Of a stretch of DNA of 47,182 nt, positions 45,225-47,182 are shown in pieces. The notes beneath the pieces are model-generated. The model saw only the letters and a list, made by a program, of their open reading frames with translations, was not told the origin of the DNA and did no database searches. The stretch covers positions 1 to 47,182 of IMG/VR virus record IMGVR_UViG_3300019124_000041. One strand, 5' to 3'. How positions within the stretch are numbered: the first letter of the stretch is position 1; each line of letters starts with the position of its first letter. The DNA is from a virus. The translations under genes were made by a program, and so were the position numbers.

Positions 45225-45481
45225 CTGATCTTCCATCCCTGAAGCATTGGTCGGTTGCTGTGGTTGAACACGATACCGAGAAGGTCGTTCGCTCCGTCAA
45301 GTGCGCGTCCGAACGAGAGGCCGAACGGGTAGAGCGCGGCCTCAACATCAACCTGGATCACAGGTTTTATTACACAGAGATCGTAGCGCCCGCCCTTCTC
45401 TCCAAAGGATCAGAGCCTGCCAGCGCGATCCGCGAAGCGGAGACGCCCGTCACCCCACCGGCAAAAGGAGAGACGAGATGA
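45221..45481 (+). CDS. Small hypothetical protein
   Basis: 86 residues from the ATG at 45221: beta-alpha start (KHWSVAVVEHDTEKVVRSVK) and helix (SEREAERVERGLNI), then a disordered tail. Overlaps the lipoprotein gene by 4 bases. Unknown. Confidence 0.5.
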   Translation: MTDLPSLKHWSVAVVEHDTEKVVRSVKCASEREAERVERGLNINLDHRFYYTEIVAPALLSKGSEPASAIREAETPVTPPAKGETR

Positions 45482-45732
45482 GCCGTCGTGCAATTTTACC
45501 GGTTGCTGCTTTGTGCCTGTTGGCCGGGTGCCAGGCGGAGCCAATCCCGAACTCAACCGCCCCGTCAGCGGACGCTTACCATTCAGGAGATGTCATTACG
45601 CCCCGCATATGGGTGGATGCTGAGACGGGCTGCCAATACCTCATGGTCCGCGTCAAAGAGGGCTATGCCGTTTCTCCTCGTCTAGGGCGCGGCGGGCTTC
45701 CTATGTGCTCTCCCAAACAGGAACAGGGGTAA
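45478..45732 (+). CDS. Small lipoprotein (DUF6440-like C-terminal part)
   Basis: 84 residues. Signal with lipobox (PVAALCLLAGC, Cys18). The mature part TPRIWVDAETGCQYLMVRVKEGYAVSPRLGRGG resembles the small DUF6440 pattern. It probably sits in a membrane face. A lipoprotein within the recombination operon is unusual and may act in superinfection exclusion. Confidence 0.65.
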   Translation: MSRRAILPVAALCLLAGCQAEPIPNSTAPSADAYHSGDVITPRIWVDAETGCQYLMVRVKEGYAVSPRLGRGGLPMCSPKQEQG

Positions 45733-45736
45733 GGAC

Positions 45737-45985
45737 ATGGGACAGGTGCAGCACACACGATTGCTGACCCGCGAGGAAGCCGCGGCGCACTGCCATCTAA
45801 GCCCCTCCGGGTTCTCCCGATGGGTAGCCCAAGGGAGGCTCCCCAAGCCCCTGCCTGGCACTCGGCGGTGGGACGTAAGGGCTATCGACCGAGCCCTAGA
45901 CAGGCTTTCCGGCTTATCCGACTCTGAGGCAGGACAAAGCGCCTATGAGCGGTGGAGGGCCAATCGGAATGCGCGTCATGCTTAA
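45737..45985 (+). CDS. Excisionase-like HTH protein (MerR/AlpA type)
   Basis: 82 residues. LLTREEAAAHCHLSPSGFSRWVAQGRLPKPLPGTRRWDVRAIDRALD is a winged MerR-type HTH seen in phage excisionases. It overlaps the integrase start by 17 bases, the usual xis-int arrangement. It would bend att DNA and favour excision. Confidence 0.8.
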   Translation: MGQVQHTRLLTREEAAAHCHLSPSGFSRWVAQGRLPKPLPGTRRWDVRAIDRALDRLSGLSDSEAGQSAYERWRANRNARHA

Positions 45986-47006
45986 GGGAGTGCATCGGGT
46001 GCCGCGGCGGCTCGCGGATGGCACCCGGTCAATCTACTACTATGCCTGGAGAGGCGGCCCACGGCTCCGCGGAGAGCCGGGGAGCCCGGAGTTCATTGAG
46101 AGCTATCAGGAAGCCCACAGGGGCCGGAAGGCCGCTTCCGATGGCACCCTGCACCAGCTCGTGACGGAGTTCCGCGGCAGCAGCGAATACAAGTCGCTGT
46201 CCGATAGTTCCAAGAGAGCCTACCAGACCTATTTGAACCTGATTGATGAAGAGTTCGGAGACTTGCCGCTTGAGGCGCTGACGGCCCCGGAGATCCGCGG
46301 GGATTTCAAAGCGTGGCGCGATGGCATGGCGGATACGCCGCGTAAGGCCGACTACGCCTGGACGGTTCTTGCGCGCGTTCTCTCCGTAGCGAAAGACCGC
46401 GGCAGGATTACCGTCAATCCCTGCGAGCGCGGCGGCAGGCTCTACAAAGCCGAGCGGGCGGAGAAGCTATGGACCGCGGATCATATCTCACGATTTATGG
46501 ACACCGCCTCTGAGGAGCTGCAATTGGCGCTCGTGCTGGCGCTCTGGACAGGACAGCGGCAAGGCGACCTCTTGCGCCTCCCCTGGTCCGCCTATGACGG
46601 CAAGACGATCAAGCTGAAGCAGTCGAAAACGGGGCGACGTGTCGTTATCCCGGTTGGGCCTACACTGCGAGATCATCTCGCAGCGGTGAAGAGGAGAGCC
46701 GTTACGATCCTGACCAACACCGAGGGGAACTCGTGGACGTCCGATGGTTTCCGGGCGTCATGGGGCAAGGCGTGTGAGCGCGCCGGGATAGACGATGTGA
46801 CATTCCACGACATCCGCGGGTCCGCCGTCACGCGGCTGGCTCTTGCTGGCGCCAGCGTCCCGGAGATCGCGTCGCTTACAGGGCACTCGCTGAAGGACGC
46901 GGAAGACATCCTGCAGACGCACTATCTGGGCCGCGATGTGAAGCTCGCGGAGGCTGCAATGCGCAAGAGAGAACGGAAGGAAAGGCGAACGAAGTCTGTA
47001 AAATGA
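45969..47006 (+). CDS. int: Tyrosine-recombinase integrase
   Basis: 345 residues; the ATG at 45969 is chosen because GGAGGG lies 9 bases before it, while 45945 is also open. The N-terminal arm-binding part (GTRSIYYYAWRGGPRLRG) is short; a core-binding helix region follows (about 58-160). The catalytic set is complete: Arg197 (TGQRQGD), Lys220 (KQSKTGR), His280 and Arg283 (FHDIRGS), His306 (TGHS) and Tyr319 (THYLGRD). It inserts the phage at the neighbouring tRNA-Lys. Confidence 0.95.
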   Translation: MRVMLKGVHRVPRRLADGTRSIYYYAWRGGPRLRGEPGSPEFIESYQEAHRGRKAASDGTLHQLVTEFRGSSEYKSLSDSSKRAYQTYLNLIDEEFGDLPLEALTAPEIRGDFKAWRDGMADTPRKADYAWTVLARVLSVAKDRGRITVNPCERGGRLYKAERAEKLWTADHISRFMDTASEELQLALVLALWTGQRQGDLLRLPWSAYDGKTIKLKQSKTGRRVVIPVGPTLRDHLAAVKRRAVTILTNTEGNSWTSDGFRASWGKACERAGIDDVTFHDIRGSAVTRLALAGASVPEIASLTGHSLKDAEDILQTHYLGRDVKLAEAAMRKRERKERRTKSVK

Positions 47007-47083
47007 GTGTAAAACGGCACGTTGCGTTATGACCGCAGGCCGTTCTGTGTTAGGCTAAGTTGTTGAAATTTTAGCGGTAAATT
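47007..47083. other. attR region: spacer between integrase and tRNA-Lys
   Basis: Non-coding, moderately AT-rich stretch (for example TTGTTGAAATTTTAGCGGTAAATTT) leading into the 3' end of the tRNA. It is likely part of the phage arm of attR. The crossover core itself should lie within the tRNA 3' half. Confidence 0.6.
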
Positions 47084-47159
<76 letters not shown>

Positions 47160-47182
47160 GTCGCCGAAGCGAGTTCAGCGGG

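Overview
The window is almost entirely one temperate tailed-phage genome (a prophage) in a GC-rich alphaproteobacterium. The host is probably of the order Hyphomicrobiales (Rhizobiales), perhaps the Methylobacterium/Microvirga/Bosea side. That guess rests on protein style (DUF6894, GapR-like DUF2312, GH108 endolysin, Bet/Gp157 pair) and on base composition, not on a database search. The right end is a host tRNA-Lys gene (anticodon CTT, minus strand). A tyrosine integrase and an excisionase-like gene abut its 3' end, which is a classic tRNA integration site. The matching left attachment site was not found, so the left edge of the prophage probably lies outside the window.

Layout. (1) 1-4.45 kb: small accessory genes (NepR-like fragment, thermonuclease, excalibur protein, DUF6894), then a lysis cassette on the minus strand (small membrane proteins, holin-like protein, GH108 endolysin, small Tat-exported protein). 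(2) 4.5-7.7 kb: a second immunity region built like phage P22 immI. An Arc-like gene and an antirepressor gene (minus) are divergent from a second, Mnt-like ribbon-helix-helix gene (plus), with three copies of a 15-bp operator between them. It is followed by a small ORF and a polytopic GT-C-like membrane protein that may modify surface polysaccharide. (3) 7.8-28.5 kb, minus strand: the late operon. Read in transcription order it holds a gpZ-like protein, terminase small and large subunits, gpW, portal, protease with nested scaffold, decoration protein, capsid, connectors, sheath, tube, a tail chaperone with a -1 frameshift, tape measure, a split DNA-circularisation protein, baseplate genes like Mu gp44-gp48, and tail fibre. 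The head is lambda-like and the contractile tail is Mu-like. (4) 28.6-31.0 kb: an inserted cargo island with small proteins, a HigB/HigA-type toxin-antitoxin pair and an unrecognised 277-residue membrane-associated protein. (5) 31.0-36.4 kb, minus strand: the early operon from Cro through regulators, GapR-like, RuvC-like resolvase, HNH, a replication initiator containing iteron repeats, a putative helicase loader and a phage NusG paralogue. (6) 36.5-38.4 kb: CI-like repressor, a lipoprotein, a zinc-ribbon protein and a repressor operator/promoter region. (7) 38.45-47.0 kb, plus strand: a tightly packed operon of very small genes, Gp157 and Bet recombination proteins, HNH, DUF551-type proteins, an Ea22-like protein, excisionase and integrase.

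How it works together (inference). CI appears to hold two promoters: the cro/replication promoter at 36.4 kb and the recombination/int promoter at 38.4 kb. Both carry the same 17-bp sequence next to a TTGACC -35 box. The Arc/Mnt/Ant module is a second switch whose antirepressor could inactivate CI. The NusG-like protein sits at the end of the early operon, just before the late genes, where lambda has Q, so it may act as the late antiterminator. The strongest observations are the immI-like module in a lambda-head/Mu-tail phage, the iteron origin inside the initiator gene, the slippery T7 frameshift site, the nested scaffold start with its own ribosome-binding site, and terminators placed inside or between late genes.
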